DNA of 17,829 nucleotides from M55B177 sp034722275 (GTDB lineage Bacteria > Chloroflexota > Dehalococcoidia > GIF9 > AB-539-J10): the NCBI GenBank assembly GCA_034722275.1, contig JAYENW010000033.1, positions 1-17,829 of the forward strand, read 5' to 3'. Position numbers and translations under genes: made by a program. The notes under the pieces were generated by a model. That model saw only the letters and a program-made list of their open reading frames with translations. It searched no databases and had not been told where the DNA came from. The first letter of the stretch is position 1, and the number at the start of each line of letters is the position of its first letter. Shown here one piece after another: positions 7,002 to 13,855 of this stretch.

Positions 7002-8681
7002 ATGTACGCTCTAGCAGGTGTCATGAGCAAGCGCGGCAACGATGTGGCCAAGCGCATGATCGACGTATTGAACAATCAATGCAGTAATAAAAACAGCTCC
7101 ATTGCTCTCTCTATCGGAGACCGGACTTTCAACGGAGCACTGAAAGACCTCAACGTCAAAGCGATCAAAGGTACCATCGGTCTGGGTTGCGTCGGTATGA
7201 GCAAGACCCGGCATGCCAGCATCCACTGGGACTGCTTCAATAAGTTGGCTGTTATCTACGACGGCATAATATACAATTTCAAAGAGAAGCTTTCAAAAGA
7301 GCATGACCTTATAGCCACCACGGATGCAGATATAATAGCGCACCTGCTGGAGGAAAACTATAACGGCGACCTGTACTGCGCCACCAAGAAAGTGGTAGTC
7401 AATCTGGAAGGTGGATTCGCCATAGCTGCAACTGACGGTAATGCCATTACCGCTATCCGTGACCCCGTGGGCTTCAGAACGCTCTATTATGGCGAAAATG
7501 ACGATTTCTACGCTTTTGCCACTCTCAAAAAAGCGCTGTGGAGAATAGGAATACCTAGGGTTTCCAGCCTGAAGCCTGGAAACATCATTACCCTCAGCGA
7601 ATATGGAATGGATGTCTCCAAGGTTTTTCCAGAAGATAGATTTGGTGCCACGATCGATATCAAGGACAAGAACATCGCCATAAATGAGTACCAAGAAACG
7701 CTGAACACTGCCGTACAAAAGACGCTAGAAGGTATAGACAAGGCGGGCATTCTCCTATCGGGCGGAGTGGATAGCTGTCTTCTGGCAAAGGTTCTCAGCG
7801 ATCAAGCCTCAAAATCTGGCGTTCAGCTCACCGCATATAACCTCGGCATGGAGGGATCTCCAGACAGCCTACTTGCCGAAAATTTCGCCAGAGAAACTGG
7901 ATTGCCCCTTCGAAAGAAAACGGTAACCATAGGGGAACTTGACAAGGCTCTGCCACAAGTCATCCGCTCCGTGGAAGAAAGAGACTTCGTTCAAATAGAA
8001 ACCAGCCTCATACCGTATATGGCGCTGGAGATGGCGGCCAGGGATTCAATCAGGAAAGTCTTTGTGGGCCAGGGACCCGACGAGTTATGGGGAGGATATC
8101 CCTGGTATCCACTACTTCTGGATAAGTGGGGCTACGCCAAGCTGTACGAAACTATGTGGGAGGATCTCATCAGAGGCGATACCGAAACCCTGGCCAGAGA
8201 GAACAAGGTTGCTCAAACATTTGACATTGAACTTCGGTATCCCTTCCTGGATCCAGAGGTGATAAAAATAGCCATGAGAATAGCTCCACAACTAAAGGTT
8301 TACCCCAATAAAGATGACCTCGGGAAACACATTCATCGAGGCCTGGCGACGAGACTTGGCATACCGGACTACATAGCTAAAGGTAAAAAAGCTGCCGCCC
8401 AACACGGATCGGGCATACACAACGCTCTTATCCAGGTAGCAAACGAACATGGATTTAACGATAAATTGGTCTCCAGGCTGCATTACACTCCCGATACGAT
8501 TACTGCAGAAAGGCTGGGGAGCTCATCGCGATATGGCTATCAATACGGAGATCAACACATGTGGCAGGTTCCCAGAAACGTCCAGCTGTACTTCGATTAC
8601 GTCGCCTATCATCAGGGTCTGCTGGATGAAAGCAAACGCGAAAAAATTGCCGCCACCCTGGGCGGCTTCAGGCCAGAATAA
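7002..8681 (+). CDS. Asparagine synthase (AsnB-like) without the N-terminal Cys
   Basis: A 559-residue two-domain protein. The ATG at 7002 is set by GGGAGG at 6991-6996. Residues 1 to about 210 match the class II glutamine amidotransferase domain, but it begins M-Y-A-L-A-G-V where active enzymes begin M-C-G-I-A-G: the Cys2 nucleophile is replaced by Tyr2, so glutamine hydrolysis is not expected. The synthetase domain is intact by motif: PP-loop S253-G-G-V-D-S258, GQGPDELWGGY, and LRYPFLDPEV. It may therefore be an ammonia-dependent asparagine synthetase or an amide-forming enzyme on another substrate. The length is near that of E. coli AsnB. It follows the CxxC-less flavoprotein on the same strand but 488 bases away, so co-transcription is uncertain. 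Confidence 0.85.
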   Translation: MYALAGVMSKRGNDVAKRMIDVLNNQCSNKNSSIALSIGDRTFNGALKDLNVKAIKGTIGLGCVGMSKTRHASIHWDCFNKLAVIYDGIIYNFKEKLSKEHDLIATTDADIIAHLLEENYNGDLYCATKKVVVNLEGGFAIAATDGNAITAIRDPVGFRTLYYGENDDFYAFATLKKALWRIGIPRVSSLKPGNIITLSEYGMDVSKVFPEDRFGATIDIKDKNIAINEYQETLNTAVQKTLEGIDKAGILLSGGVDSCLLAKVLSDQASKSGVQLTAYNLGMEGSPDSLLAENFARETGLPLRKKTVTIGELDKALPQVIRSVEERDFVQIETSLIPYMALEMAARDSIRKVFVGQGPDELWGGYPWYPLLLDKWGYAKLYETMWEDLIRGDTETLARENKVAQTFDIELRYPFLDPEVIKIAMRIAPQLKVYPNKDDLGKHIHRGLATRLGIPDYIAKGKKAAAQHGSGIHNALIQVANEHGFNDKLVSRLHYTPDTITAERLGSSSRYGYQYGDQHMWQVPRNVQLYFDYVAYHQGLLDESKREKIAATLGGFRPE

Positions 8682-8682
8682 T

Positions 8683-8889
8683 GCCAAACGGACTCGTCAA
8701 TACTACAAAGCGAAGAAAGCGACCCGCAAGAAGAAGATGGCCACCATAGCGGTCGCCTTTCATTTGCCACTCAATGCAAGCCAATCCACTGCCTCTTGCA
8801 GGAGGTCATTGCCAGGTCTTACAATAGCAGCTAAAGCGAAATCTCTCACAAAAGCGCGACAGGGCGCGGCGATATGGCAGCATGCTTGA
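8683..8889 (+). pseudogene. Possible transposase C-terminal remnant
   Basis: Directly after the synthase stop, a frame running through reads AKRTRQYYKAKKATRKKKMA followed by TIAVAFHLPL. The basic YY-K-A-K-K...K-K-K-M-A-x-I-A-V-A pattern is reminiscent of the C-terminal end of IS110/IS116-type transposases. No start, catalytic region or terminal repeat is visible, so this would be a fragment at best. The rest of 8890-9070 holds nothing I can assign. Confidence 0.25.
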
Positions 8890-9070
8890 GGAGAAGATAA
8901 GGGAGATAGCAGAATCTCCTGACCGCATACGGGAACTACAACATACTATTTTGTTGAATCGGGATAGGGACTGCCTACAGTGTTTGACCCCGCAGGCAAT
9001 CAGTGAACAACCCTGACTATGGTTGCCTCGCTATCTTCTTCCCTCGTATAATACCTGATGAGAGAGTCAC

Positions 9071-9166
9071 ATGGTGGAACTCAAAAACAGATGCGATGTT
9101 GTAGTTATCAGCGCTGGCATGGGTGGTCTTACCTGTGGAGGGTTGGGATGCCTCATTGGGAATTGA
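9071..9166 (+). pseudogene. Truncated phytoene-desaturase-like FAD oxidoreductase N-terminus
   Basis: From ATG 9071 the frame reads MVELKNRCDVVVISAGMGGL and then TCGGLG before a stop at 9164. This is the beta-strand plus dinucleotide-binding loop that opens phytoene-desaturase/carotenoid-oxidase-type flavoproteins (typically DVVVIGAGMGGLTCG); the first Gly of GxGxxG is here Ser. The rest of a ~500-residue protein is absent, and the following 170 bases show no frame that clearly resumes it. I read it as a decayed remnant of an oxidoreductase gene or a scar left by a rearrangement next to the DUF4389 gene. Confidence 0.6.
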
Positions 9167-9336
9167 AATACGAAATGCCGGCTAAGAATAGTAACTCGCC
9201 CAGCCTGAGACACCGAAGGGAGGGAGGTGCTCGCTATGGTAAAACAGGGCTGACCCCTTTGCTTGCGGGCAGTGGACGGGTTGGCTCGTTCTACTCAACA
9301 GCCCGATAGACTTAGTCCAGAAGGAGGAAACGAGAG

Positions 9337-9621
9337 ATGGAAGAATATCCAGTAACCATAGGCATTGAACACAAGGAAAGGCTTTCCCGGCTAACTACCT
9401 TTTTCAGGTATTTCATGGCCATACCTCACTATATATGTTTATATGGTATTGCTATTGCTGCGAGCATTGTCGTCTTCATTTCATGGTGGTGGATTCTATT
9501 CACCGCGAGATACCCTGGGTGGGCATTCAAATTTGTTAGTGGTTATCTCCGCTGGTATACAAGGGTGAATGGATATTGTCTGTTGCTAACGGATAAATAT
9601 CCACCATTTAGTTTCGATTAG
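9337..9621 (+). CDS. DUF4389 membrane protein
   Basis: A 94-residue small membrane protein with AAGGAGG nine bases before the ATG. It has the DUF4389 layout: RLSRLTTFFRYFMAIPHYIC (15-34), a hydrophobic run through about residue 55 (IAIAASIVVFISWWWILF), the motif TARYPGWAF, the helix SGYLRWYTRVNGYCLLL, and the family's terminal TDKYPPFSF. DUF4389 proteins are one- or two-helix membrane proteins common in Actinobacteria and Chloroflexota, often as repeated or fused domains; their function is unknown. This is a single, complete domain. The upstream remnant of an oxidoreductase is unlikely to belong to its operon now. Confidence 0.85.
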   Translation: MEEYPVTIGIEHKERLSRLTTFFRYFMAIPHYICLYGIAIAASIVVFISWWWILFTARYPGWAFKFVSGYLRWYTRVNGYCLLLTDKYPPFSFD

Positions 9622-9771
9622 CTGTTGTTTAAGCCCGGGAGCTCTCTTTTGAGGGCGAATTGGTACAGGAGATGAGCCGAGCTTCTTTAATTATGGGCAT
9701 TCTCATCTGTCCAGTTGTGGTCGTGTCCTGTCGAGTAACGCACTTCAAAGCGTGACCCGATGGGAAGTCTA

Positions 9772-9894
9772 TTCTAATTGAATAATGAGCCTGAAGAGAG
9801 GGGTGATTTCTGATTCTGGACTGTACCCCCGTGGTGAAACAGAAAGCATCTGGCCAAGCTTCCTAACCTGACGTGTCCAGTTCCAGGGGTTCAC
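9772..9894 (-). repeat. Dispersed intergenic repeat, copy 3 (inverted)
   Basis: Reverse complement of the element at 1963 and 6635. It is closest to copy 1: GTGAAC, CCTGGAACTGGACAC, AGATGCTTTCTGTTTCACCA, GGGGTACAGTCCAGAAT and CTTCAGGCTCAT are shared in order. CTGGAC and GTCCAG, about 60 bases apart, give a perfect 6-bp closing stem. Like copy 1 it lies between convergent genes (DUF4389, plus; the small replication-operon protein, minus) and abuts the 3' end of the latter. Confidence 0.8.
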
Positions 9895-9901
9895 TCCTAT
9901 C

Positions 9902-10246
9902 CTACTTGCCCGCCACGTTCATGCCCACGCCGATGCCCAGGGGCAGAGCAACCTCGGTTAATACTCTGGCGATGGCATCTTTCAATGACTTCTTCTGCTC
10001 TGTGGTAATCTGATACCTCGTATGCACCAGCCTGGCGAGGGTGCTGGCTCCTCTCAGGTAGAGGTCAATCCTGTCAGGTTCATTCTGCACCAGCTCCTTC
10101 AGCTTCACCCGAAGCAGGGCGATTTCCTCATCAATGCCCTCGATGGAGCATGCCTGTTCCAGCTCAAATCTTTCCGCCTCAGTCAAAGCTTCATAATAGA
10201 AGCTTCGTCCCTTCTTATTGCCCCTGGGGTTTTCTTTTTCAGCCAT
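9902..10246 (-). CDS. Conserved small protein at the end of the replication operon
   Basis: A 114-residue protein, MAEKENPRGNKKGRSFYYEA and onward. ATG 10246 is preferred: AAGGA lies six to ten bases upstream, and the alternative GTG at 10258 overlaps the preceding gene's stop. The sequence is helical throughout (LTEAERFELEQACSIEGIDE, then EIALLRVKLKELV, and LKDAIARVLTEV at the end). I recognise no named domain. It is the last gene of the minus-strand phage-like operon, starting eight bases after the 43-aa protein. Small helical proteins in this position of phage modules may be adaptors or terminase-related, but nothing here proves that. Confidence 0.65.
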   Translation of the reverse strand: MAEKENPRGNKKGRSFYYEALTEAERFELEQACSIEGIDEEIALLRVKLKELVQNEPDRIDLYLRGASTLARLVHTRYQITTEQKKSLKDAIARVLTEVALPLGIGVGMNVAGK

Positions 10247-10254
10247 CGCTTCCT

Positions 10255-10386
10255 TCACTTCTTGAGATGGCAGTTTTTCTTCCTGCCGTTCTGCTTTATC
10301 TGCGCCTTCACCAGCCCATAGACCAATCTGTAGGCAGCCAGTTCATACTGGCCATCGGCTAAAAGTATTTTCAGCGGCTTAGCCAT
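10255..10386 (-). CDS. 43-aa basic protein in the replication operon
   Basis: ATG 10386 is preceded by AAAGGAGG four bases upstream, one of the best ribosome sites in the window. It encodes 43 residues opening MAKPLKILLADGQYELAAYR and ending KKNCHLKK. The N-terminal half is amphipathic/helical (GQYELAAYRLVYGLVKAQIK) and the tail is strongly basic, which would suit nucleic-acid or partner binding. No family recognised. It is 35 bases after the DnaC-like ATPase gene and eight bases before the next gene, so it is surely in the operon. Confidence 0.7.
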   Translation of the reverse strand: MAKPLKILLADGQYELAAYRLVYGLVKAQIKQNGRKKNCHLKK

Positions 10387-10421
10387 TGTGCCTCCTTTCG
10401 CCAACTATAATATCCATCAAC

Positions 10422-11150
10422 TTACAGCATCTTCCTTTGTATCTTGCGATAGTCCCCGGCGCCATCGAAGGCTATGCGGGAAAGCTTTCTATCTTCAAAC
10501 CTGCTTCTTATTCTGGGCATCAACTCAGACACATCCCTGTTGGTGGTGAGAACGGTAGGTCTGGCATTGGCAAACCTCGATGTCATGAGCTCGTCAAACT
10601 TCGCCTGCTCCCACTCGCTGCCATACTCCACTCCCCAGTCATCCAGAATCAAAAGAAAGGTCTGCTTGAACTTCGCTATCAGGGCATCCGTGCTGTGGTC
10701 ATTCATTGACTGGCGCAGATGCGAGAAGAGCTCGGCTGCGCTGGTCATATAGACATCAACGCCGCGGCCCAGAGCTTCATGTGCGATAGCGTTGCACAGG
10801 TGGGTTTTGCCATTGCCCACGCCTCCGTAAAGCAGCAGCCAGATGAACTGCGCTTTCCCTCCAGCGAGATTTCGGGCATACTTCAGGGCTTCTTCTGTGC
10901 CGCTGACGGGCTGAAAGGTTTCAAATGTCTGCTCGGGCGCCGTGACGCCTCTTCTGCGGATAAAAGGCTCACCGCTTCTGTAAGCCCTTATACTGTCCCG
11001 GAGGCAGCCAGGAAAAGGGCAGCAAATCACTCGGCTGTAATCCGCTTTGCCATTCTCCTTTACGGGATGCACAAATCCCACCCCCAGACAGGCCGAGCAT
11101 CCGGGGTCAGGGCTGTAAGGCAGGTTCGACCATTCACTCTCAGTCATCAT
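10422..11150 (-). CDS. DnaC/IstB-like replication ATPase with N-terminal zinc ribbon
   Basis: A 242-residue helicase-loader-type ATPase. I use the ATG pair at 11150/11147, which overlaps the upstream gene's stop; the frame is open to 11207 without a ribosome site. The N-terminus has C18-x2-C21 and C44-x4-C49, a likely zinc ribbon. The AAA+ core follows: Walker A GGVGNGKTHL (109-118), Walker B LLILDDWG (166-173), sensor I LTTNRD (201-206) and an Arg-finger-like RIRSRFEDRKLS (213-224), the pattern of DnaC/DnaI and IstB ATPases. In phages and plasmids such proteins load the replicative helicase. Position directly after a replication-initiator-like gene supports that role here rather than an IS21 IstB function, as no transposase accompanies it. 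Confidence 0.85.
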   Translation of the reverse strand: MMTESEWSNLPYSPDPGCSACLGVGFVHPVKENGKADYSRVICCPFPGCLRDSIRAYRSGEPFIRRRGVTAPEQTFETFQPVSGTEEALKYARNLAGGKAQFIWLLLYGGVGNGKTHLCNAIAHEALGRGVDVYMTSAAELFSHLRQSMNDHSTDALIAKFKQTFLLILDDWGVEYGSEWEQAKFDELMTSRFANARPTVLTTNRDVSELMPRIRSRFEDRKLSRIAFDGAGDYRKIQRKML

Positions 11151-11916
11151 AGCCTGGTGGTTGGGAGTACTTTCGGGGCAGGGCTCTGCTACGCTTCTTT
11201 CCATCAAGCTGGCAGTGGCCTGCCCTCTCCATCCAGTTCCTCAAAGCAAGCCAGGGCTTTTTCAATTTCCTGCCTGACCAGTATTCAGCAAACTTCTTGA
11301 ACTCAAGGCGGTAATCAATGTCAGGATAGTCAGCTTCAAGCTCAAGGAGCTTATCCACCGGCCTGCTCTGCGGAAAAGCGGGAATCCTCTCCAGAATACA
11401 AAATAGCTCGCTCTGATAAGGATGTGCGGCGTCATCGGATGTAGTAGTCTCTGTAGTAGTCTCTGTTAATGATTTGCCAGACTTTGACATTTCCTTCTGA
11501 GAAAGTCTGGCATTTCCATCTGCCACAGTTTCGCAATTCCATTGGCGCACTCCATTCTGGGGAGATGCCAGCACCATATTCAATGATTTGCCAAGCTGGT
11601 CTCCGTTGACCTTGAAGTGCATCGTGGGGCTGCCATTGGCTCTTTTGACCTTCACCGCTATCAAACCAAGTTCGGTCAGCCTGCTTCTGGATTTATCCAG
11701 AAAATAGCGGTTGAGGCCAAGCTCCGCCTGCCAGTCTTTATGGGTCTTGTATATCCAGCCATCTCTGTCACAAGTTCGGTCGCTCCAGTAAAGGAGCTGC
11801 GACAGGAGCAAGGCGGAATGGATGTCTCCCGTCAAATCAATAAAAAGACGCGGCAGGACGAGCATATTCTCCTGCCCGCTTATGCGCTTCACCAGGCTCA
11901 ATATTTCATCTCTCAT
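11140..11916 (-). CDS. Phage-type replication initiator/replisome organizer
   Basis: A 258-residue protein with GAGGTGAG six bases before ATG 11916. Residues about 15-110 look like the winged-helix N-terminus of phage replisome organizers: IHSALLLSQLLYWSDR, GWIYKTHKDWQAELGL and KSRSRLTELGLIAVKV, the last being a typical recognition helix plus wing. A low-complexity, Thr/Glu-rich linker (TETTTETTT) is coded by two perfect 12-base units (11441-11464). The C-terminal part (EFKKFAEYWSGRKLKKPWLA and following LRNWMERA) resembles the DnaD/DnaB_2-like tail that contacts the helicase loader. It overlaps the DnaC-like gene by a few bases, indicating translational coupling and a shared task at an origin. 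Confidence 0.7.
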   Translation of the reverse strand: MRDEILSLVKRISGQENMLVLPRLFIDLTGDIHSALLLSQLLYWSDRTCDRDGWIYKTHKDWQAELGLNRYFLDKSRSRLTELGLIAVKVKRANGSPTMHFKVNGDQLGKSLNMVLASPQNGVRQWNCETVADGNARLSQKEMSKSGKSLTETTTETTTSDDAAHPYQSELFCILERIPAFPQSRPVDKLLELEADYPDIDYRLEFKKFAEYWSGRKLKKPWLALRNWMERAGHCQLDGKKRSRALPRKYSQPPGYDD

Positions 11917-11928
11917 TTTGTTCTCACC

Positions 11929-12693
11929 TCAGTCCTCTTCAGGAGCAGGCGGGGAGCCTTCCTCATCAGCCAGGATTTCTGGCGGAAAGAGGTCCTCGGG
12001 AGGCTCGACATCAGGAGCCGGAAGGATAGCCTGTCCCGGAGCCGCCTGAGCGTAGCGGGGCATTTCCGTCATGGTTCCCGGTATATCAAGGGAAAGCACA
12101 TGGACGATTTTCCTCAGCCCTCCAGGATGGACTTCCTGAGGCACGAGCTTCAGAGTCAGGGGAATCATGGAGATGCGGCCGCAAAGGGATGTCAGGAGCT
12201 TTACTCCCGCATTTATGTTATTCATGCTCCAGTAGCTTGAGGTGTCCAGTTGCCATATTCCCAGCCCGGGCACATCGGGAAGGAGAAACTGCAGGTTCAT
12301 CACCCTGCGGCAGCGGCGTCCATATTCAGGACAGCGCTGGGGGTCGCATTCCACTTCCTGGAGCACAGTGTGACGGGAATCCCTGGTTGCCAGGGTGCCA
12401 TCCTCTTCATCCATCAAGGCGGTGGCTCTCTCACCATCGCCCTGGCAGACAAGCCCCCTGGTTCGGGAATAGCAGCGGTAAAACTGCGAAGCCCAGCGGG
12501 AAGGGTCTTCTGTGGGAAAAAGAATGTGAAGCTCCCGGGGCTTATCGCCATAGACTTCCTTCACAGCATCAGGGCAGACAAAATAATCCACCGGCTGAGG
12601 GTAAGGGTTCCACCGCCCCTCAACCATAACTCCCAGCCTGATTTTGCCCAGGCGCGGCAGACGCACTTCTTCTGTTAGTCCCTTAATCGGCAT
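11929..12693 (-). CDS. phiC31 gp3-like (recombination directionality factor-like) protein
   Basis: A 254-residue protein preceded by a G-rich run (GGGGGAAAG). YGDKPRELHILFPTEDPSRW, then RGLVCQGDGERATA, a Cys cluster (C-x4-C-x6-C in CDPQRCPEYGRRC), and VMNLQFLLPDVPGLGIWQLD followed by TSSYWSMNNIN match the family annotated 'hydrolase or metal-binding protein', which I relate to the phiC31 gp3 recombination directionality factor. gp3 itself controls the direction of a serine integrase; no integrase is in this window, so the role is tentative. The C-terminal ~35 residues are Pro/Glu-rich and probably disordered. Twelve bases separate it from the replication initiator. The leader holds two tandem hairpins (12718-12747). 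Confidence 0.6.
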   Translation of the reverse strand: MPIKGLTEEVRLPRLGKIRLGVMVEGRWNPYPQPVDYFVCPDAVKEVYGDKPRELHILFPTEDPSRWASQFYRCYSRTRGLVCQGDGERATALMDEEDGTLATRDSRHTVLQEVECDPQRCPEYGRRCRRVMNLQFLLPDVPGLGIWQLDTSSYWSMNNINAGVKLLTSLCGRISMIPLTLKLVPQEVHPGGLRKIVHVLSLDIPGTMTEMPRYAQAAPGQAILPAPDVEPPEDLFPPEILADEEGSPPAPEED

Positions 12694-12717
12694 CTCTTTC
12701 CCCCTTTTTCCATTATC

Positions 12718-12747
12718 GCGGCAAAGCCGCCGCTCACCGCAGTGAGC
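12718..12747 (-). other. Tandem hairpins in the operon leader
   Basis: Two perfect stem-loops in a row: GCGGC-AAA-GCCGC (12718-12730) and GCTCAC-CGCA-GTGAGC (12732-12747). They lie between the ribbon-helix-helix gene and the gp3-like gene. No T-run follows on either strand, so partial termination, attenuation or mRNA processing are alternatives. Confidence 0.5.
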
Positions 12748-12768
12748 AGCATCTATTAGTATTATTTG

Positions 12769-12978
12769 TTAAATATCTTGCTTATCATTGGTATATTCAG
12801 CGGGCAAAAAAATATATGGCCGGTGCAGGAACTGCACCAGGGCACAGCGCACCAGTTCAGAGGCGTTCAAGCCACTGGAGTCGCTCAAAGCCTGCAGGCT
12901 ATCACGCTGCTTGCAGGTGATGGTCACCGTGATGCGTGTTGTCTGCCTGCCGTTCCTGATTCTGATGCGGTTGTCCAT
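12769..12978 (-). CDS. Ribbon-helix-helix (CopG/Arc-type) regulator
   Basis: A 69-residue protein. The pattern is a short beta strand (QTTRITVTITCKQRDSLQAL), helix 1 and the turn SGLNASELVRCALVQFL of a ribbon-helix-helix DNA-binding fold. The ATG at 12978 is chosen because the promoter at 12994-13022 would start transcription only about nine bases upstream; the longer frame to 13005 runs back through the -10 box. It heads the minus-strand phage-like operon, so a copy-control or repressor role is likely. Its DNA is bracketed by near-identical 24-nt repeats, one on its own promoter, suggesting autoregulation; the C-terminal residues YTNDKQDI are simply the coding readout of one repeat. Confidence 0.75.
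   Translation of the reverse strand: MDNRIRIRNGRQTTRITVTITCKQRDSLQALSDSSGLNASELVRCALVQFLHRPYIFLPAEYTNDKQDI
12773..12796 (-). repeat. 24-nt repeat, distal copy
   Basis: Twenty of 24 bases match the copy at 12977-13000, in the same orientation; both share ATATCTTGCTTA at one end and GTATAT at the other. It covers the last codons of the ribbon-helix-helix gene and lies 80 bases before the next operon gene. No usable -35 accompanies its TATACC. Confidence 0.7.
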
Positions 12979-13000
12979 ATCTTGCTTACTACTAGTATAT
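12977..13000 (-). repeat. 24-nt repeat, promoter-proximal copy (putative operator)
   Basis: Near-identical to 12773-12796 and overlapping the -10 box, the transcription start and the start codon of the ribbon-helix-helix gene. The position is right for an autoregulatory operator. Confidence 0.6.
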
Positions 13001-13022
13001 AACAAACTTATGGTGATGTCAA
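12994..13022 (-). promoter_or_regulatory. Near-consensus sigma70 promoter of the replication operon
   Basis: On the minus strand a perfect TTGACA (13022-13017), an exact 17-base spacer and TATACT (12999-12994). It is the strongest promoter-like match in the window. The predicted start is near 12987, so the ribbon-helix-helix message would be almost leaderless. Confidence 0.8.
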
Positions 13023-13525
13023 GGAAATCCTGCTTTGAATAATGTTTTCCATTTTATCCATCCTTTAATTTCTTCACTTTATACGGATAGCATATATAAT
13101 TATGTCTCCTGTCCTCGCCATCCCCGGGAGTCACTCAGTACAGGGTACCTGGCATGTGTCAACTGATTGTACTCGTTCACATGATTAGTCACACATTATC
13201 TCTTCGCCTTCCCATCACGAGGGTAATTCGAGCAAACTTGGAACAGGCTCCATAATCCCTGAGTCGCCACACCACCATAGCCCGGTCGGGGACAAGCCCC
13301 GACCCTACGAGATGCAACCGTAGTCGCTACACTATCTTAGTAACCGTAGTGGCGGGGTTTATCCCCACCTTATTCTCACAATGGCATAAAAGGCTGTCGA
13401 AAGTGTCCCCTGTCTATCTGAACTAGAGCAGTTATTTAATTGGCGGGTTTTACCCCCGCGATTGCGATATGCTATCATATAAATATGAGACAGCCAGGCT
13501 CTAACTTCCCTGAGAGAGGGCGCCA
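13023..13525. other. Hairpin-rich intergenic region
   Basis: About 500 bases without a gene between the replication operon and the PRC-barrel gene. It begins AT-rich and then carries three G/C hairpins of similar design: GGTCGGGG-ACAAG-CCCCGACC (13284-13304, perfect 8 bp), an imperfect GGCGGGG/CCCCACC around TTTAT (near 13351-13367), and GCGGG/CCCGC around TTTTACC (13443-13459). AACCGTAGT occurs twice (13316, 13342). No conserved frame seen. The first half, next to a replication operon, is a reasonable place to look for an origin, but I see no iterons. Confidence 0.5.
13094..13116 (+). repeat. 23-nt direct repeat, left copy
   Basis: ATATAATTATGTCTCCTGTC plus three more bases are identical to 13856-13878, 762 bases away in the same orientation. 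The two copies flank the PRC-barrel gene and its hairpin-rich upstream region. Confidence 0.7.
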
Positions 13526-13750
13526 ATGAAGATAACGCCTGGAGCCCAGGTGGTGGACAAAAATGGCAAGGTGTTAGGCTCGGTGGACCTTTTGGCACAC
13601 GATGGCTGGACAGGTGAAATCCGGAAATTTATCATCAACAGAAAGTTACCGCAAAAGGACATTTACCTCACACCTGAAGATGTGCTCGAAGCGACAGATA
13701 CCAGGATAACGCTCAAGATCGCCCTTGATGAACCCAGCGAAAAGGAATAA
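13526..13750 (+). CDS. PRC-barrel domain protein
   Basis: A 74-residue protein that is a single PRC-barrel-like beta domain: KITPGAQVVDKNGKVLGSVD, then the strand IRKFIIN followed by IYLTPEDVLEATDTRITLKI. PRC barrels occur in RimM, photosystem proteins and small stress-related proteins; the fold binds proteins or RNA rather than catalysing. The ATG at 13526 has GAGAGG at 13514-13519. The C-terminus is acidic (DEPSEKE). It stands alone; nearby hairpins and the duplicated 23-nt sequence do not show its function. Confidence 0.75.
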   Translation: MKITPGAQVVDKNGKVLGSVDLLAHDGWTGEIRKFIINRKLPQKDIYLTPEDVLEATDTRITLKIALDEPSEKE

Positions 13751-13855
13751 CTGCCCAATCTTCACGGTCAGTGCCCCAGCCGAGCTATTATCAGCAGCCA
13801 TCTTCCGTTATCTGGCATAATAATGCCCACCAGAATTCCCGGCTTTGCCGCTCCA

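Noticed and set aside
8449..8680. Plus-strand frame starting inside the synthase gene
   Set aside because: Up to the synthase stop it is a shadow of that gene in another frame; only the part after 8683 has any independent resemblance.
8767..8940. Minus-strand frame with a plausible end (ALAAIVRPGNDLLQEAVDWL)
   Set aside because: It is short, has no start codon with a ribosome site and is closed upstream by a stop; no family recognised.
11617..12678. Several long plus-strand frames opposite the gp3-like and replication genes
   Set aside because: They are antisense shadows with no ribosome sites; the minus-strand frames show recognisable families and tight operon spacing.
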